64,000 nucleotides of DNA from Parapedobacter sp964498395 (GTDB lineage: Bacteria > Bacteroidota > Bacteroidia > Sphingobacteriales > Sphingobacteriaceae), in NCBI GenBank assembly GCA_964498395.1, contig CAZCHE010000006.1, forward strand, positions 1 through 64,000, in the 5' to 3' direction. Numbering within the stretch: the first letter of the stretch is position 1; every line of letters starts with the position of its first letter. Below the pieces are notes generated by a model. The model made no database searches. It saw nothing but the letters and a program-made list of their open reading frames with translations, and was not told the origin of the DNA. The position numbers and the translations under genes are program-made. Of the stretch, positions 62,243 to 64,000 are shown piece after piece.

Positions 62243-64000
62243 TTATTCATCCCTAAGCGAGTCTACCGGATTGGCTACTGCCGCTCGTATCGCTTGCCAA
62301 CTGACAGTGACCAACGCAATGACCACGGTCACCAGTCCAGCCAACGCAAACATCCACCATTGGATGTCGATGCGATAAGCAAAATCCTCCAGCCATGTAT
62401 TCATCATCCACCAGGCGATGGGTGAGGCGATGACGAGGGCAATCAATACCAATTTGACAAAATCTTTAGACAACAGCTTGGCGATGCCCGATACAGTTGC
62501 ACCCAGTACCTTGCGGATACCGATTTCTTTCTGCCGGCGTTCGGCACTAAAAACGGCAAGCCCGTACAGGCCCATGCAAGAAATGAAAATGGCTAGTAGC
62601 GAGAAAGCCCCGATTAGCGACGCAGCCTTGGATTCTTCGCGATAGAGCTGTTCGTACTCCTCACTCACGAAAATGTAGTCAAAAGGTTTCCCCGGTGCAA
62701 ATTGCTGATAAACCTGTTCAGCCGCTTGCCTCGCTGCCGCCTGCTTCCCCGGGGCTGTTTTGACGACCAGCGAACTGGCGTACCACAGGTTGTTGCTAAA
62801 CACGATGGGGCTTATTTTGTTACGCAGGCTGGCATAGTGGAAATCCTTCACCACACCCACGACGACCCCGGTATCCTCCCAGTGTACAAAGCGCTGCCCA
62901 ATGACCGGTTCACGGATACCCAACTCTCTAACAGCCGCTTCGTTGAGGACGAAATTTTTCGCATCGGCTTTGCTATCCGGTAGAAACCAACGGCCCGCTG
63001 CCATCTTCAGGTTGAGCAGTTCCGGTAAGTTTGAACTTGCCGCGGAGAGAGTGATGTTGTATACCCGGTTATCGTCATAACCATCCCAATCAAAGCCACC
63101 CCAGGGATTGTATTCATCGACCAATGTGCTGCCGATGGCGACATCCGCAATCGGGCTATGGGTGAGCAGCTCCTGTCGGACACGCTCCAAACGCATGGAT
63201 TTGTTTTCGTCGCCATTTTCGGGCAAAGGCGATACAAATGAAAACACTTCCGTCTTATCATAACGGTCATGTTGTGATTGGATAAAGTCCATTTGGCTAT
63301 AAATCACCACCGTGGCGATGATCAGCACGATGGAGAAGGAGAATTGCGTGACCACCAGGCCCTTGCGCAAACTGTTGTCGCTGACCTTGGCCAACGCCTT
63401 GCCGCGCAATGCCTCGGTAGGCTTGAATGATGATAGGAGGATAGCGGGATAGATACTGGTTAATGTCACGGTGGCCAACAACGTGCCGCCGAGCAGGTAC
63501 CACAATGATGCTGCATCAACCGCCAGGGTAAAGTGGTTGCCGACAAACTGATTGAACCACGGCAAGCCCACCCAGATCATCAGCAAGGCCGTGCCCAAAG
63601 CCAGACAGGCGAGCAAGGCGCTCTCCACCATAAATTGCACAAACAATTGTACGCGGTCAGCACCCACGATTTTTTTGAGGCTCACTTCCTTCATGCGCAT
63701 CGTGGCCCTCGCAGTAGTGAGGTTGACGTAATTGATACAGGCTACGGCCAAGAGCAGGGCGCCTAATAGCAGCAATACCTGGGTCATCCGTTGGTCGCCA
63801 CGCTTCACGGCTGACCATTCGAGCCCCTGCTCGAAATGCGTGTCTGTCAATTTCACCAGTTCCAGGTCATATGCTTCACCCCATGCCTTGTCGGTTATCC
63901 GGGCGATGTTTACGGTCACTCGTTCCGGTGTTGTTTGTGGGGGCAATTTGATATACGTGTGGTAAAAATTCCGGATGGGCATCAGGTCAAGCCGCTGCCA
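62243..64000 (-). CDS. FtsX/MacB-type ABC transporter permease (member 9), N-terminus beyond the window
   Basis: The last 580-odd residues of a permease of the same family; the first helix and most of the first periplasmic domain lie outside the window. The middle block shows ACINYVNLTTARATMRMKEVSLKKIVGADRVQL, the C-terminal block has KEIGIRKVLGATVSGIAKLLSKDF, and it ends with the common QAIRAAVANPVDSLRDE. It starts no later than the window edge, so its promoter and any dyads cannot be seen. It may be the tail of a second permease array to the right. Confidence 0.88.
   Translation of the reverse strand, partial: WQRLDLMPIRNFYHTYIKLPPQTTPERVTVNIARITDKAWGEAYDLELVKLTDTHFEQGLEWSAVKRGDQRMTQVLLLLGALLLAVACINYVNLTTARATMRMKEVSLKKIVGADRVQLFVQFMVESALLACLALGTALLMIWVGLPWFNQFVGNHFTLAVDAASLWYLLGGTLLATVTLTSIYPAILLSSFKPTEALRGKALAKVSDNSLRKGLVVTQFSFSIVLIIATVVIYSQMDFIQSQHDRYDKTEVFSFVSPLPENGDENKSMRLERVRQELLTHSPIADVAIGSTLVDEYNPWGGFDWDGYDDNRVYNITLSAASSNLPELLNLKMAAGRWFLPDSKADAKNFVLNEAAVRELGIREPVIGQRFVHWEDTGVVVGVVKDFHYASLRNKISPIVFSNNLWYASSLVVKTAPGKQAAARQAAEQVYQQFAPGKPFDYIFVSEEYEQLYREESKAASLIGAFSLLAIFISCMGLYGLAVFSAERRQKEIGIRKVLGATVSGIAKLLSKDFVKLVLIALVIASPIAWWMMNTWLEDFAYRIDIQWWMFALAGLVTVVIALVTVSWQAIRAAVANPVDSLRDE

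Overview
The window is chromosomal DNA of a Bacteroidota bacterium, most likely of the Sphingobacteriaceae (Pedobacter/Parapedobacter-like). The evidence is the 5' end of a 16S rRNA with the phylum-typical GATGAACGCTAGCGGCAG start, several promoters of the Bacteroidota type (TTTG, about 20 bp, TAnnTTTG), many secreted lipoproteins, and long arrays of 800-residue FtsX/MacB-type permeases. The species cannot be fixed from the sequence alone.

Layout. 1-880: 5' end of a 16S gene on the minus strand with two tandem promoters and a boxA-like leader. 880-10035: mostly housekeeping genes: an Rrf2 regulator, an Ldh_2 dehydrogenase, a MoxR-like ATPase and vWA pair split by a GIY-YIG gene inside inverted repeats, an AsmA-like protein, an unknown protein and dGTPase. 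10036-11555: a 1.5 kb stretch without an intact gene. It holds a terminator, a decayed RHH/PIN toxin-antitoxin remnant, and a candidate structured RNA of about 380 nt with its own promoter and terminator on the minus strand. 11556-19847: dnaG-yraN, glutaminyl cyclase, a TrkH/TrkA potassium uptake pair, a VOC protein, a lipoprotein, an outer-membrane protein and PhnA.

20000-37398: seven head-to-tail permease genes on the minus strand with no ATPase among them. Two more permeases lie at 53541-55967 and 62243 to the window end. Eight of the nine share almost identical C-terminal ends although the rest is divergent, and fragments of that 3' end lie beside some genes. Upstream of two of the transcription units (37398 and 55967) lie the same paired 16 bp dyads, 21 bp apart and exactly 55 bp from a -24/-12 (sigma-54) type promoter. 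This points to one shared enhancer-dependent regulon.

37700-47132: small secreted, DinB and lipoprotein genes, then a compact accessory operon. A divergent HTH gene faces a five-gene operon made of a tandem MNT-HEPN protein, three unknown proteins (two sharing a repeated 30-residue module) and a SWIM-SNF2 helicase. This is the best candidate in the window for an undescribed, possibly defence-related, system. 47129-53440: a lipoprotein pseudogene with its intact paralogue, a hybrid histidine kinase, a FAD monooxygenase and an AAA ATPase behind two tandem operator-like dyads. 56246-62136: the DUF6702/HupE/M1-peptidase group, a lipoprotein serpin and a VapBC toxin-antitoxin pair.

An 8-bp-period repeat (units such as TTGCTTAT and TTGCGAAT) recurs next to the start codons of several genes, always in the same orientation relative to the gene.
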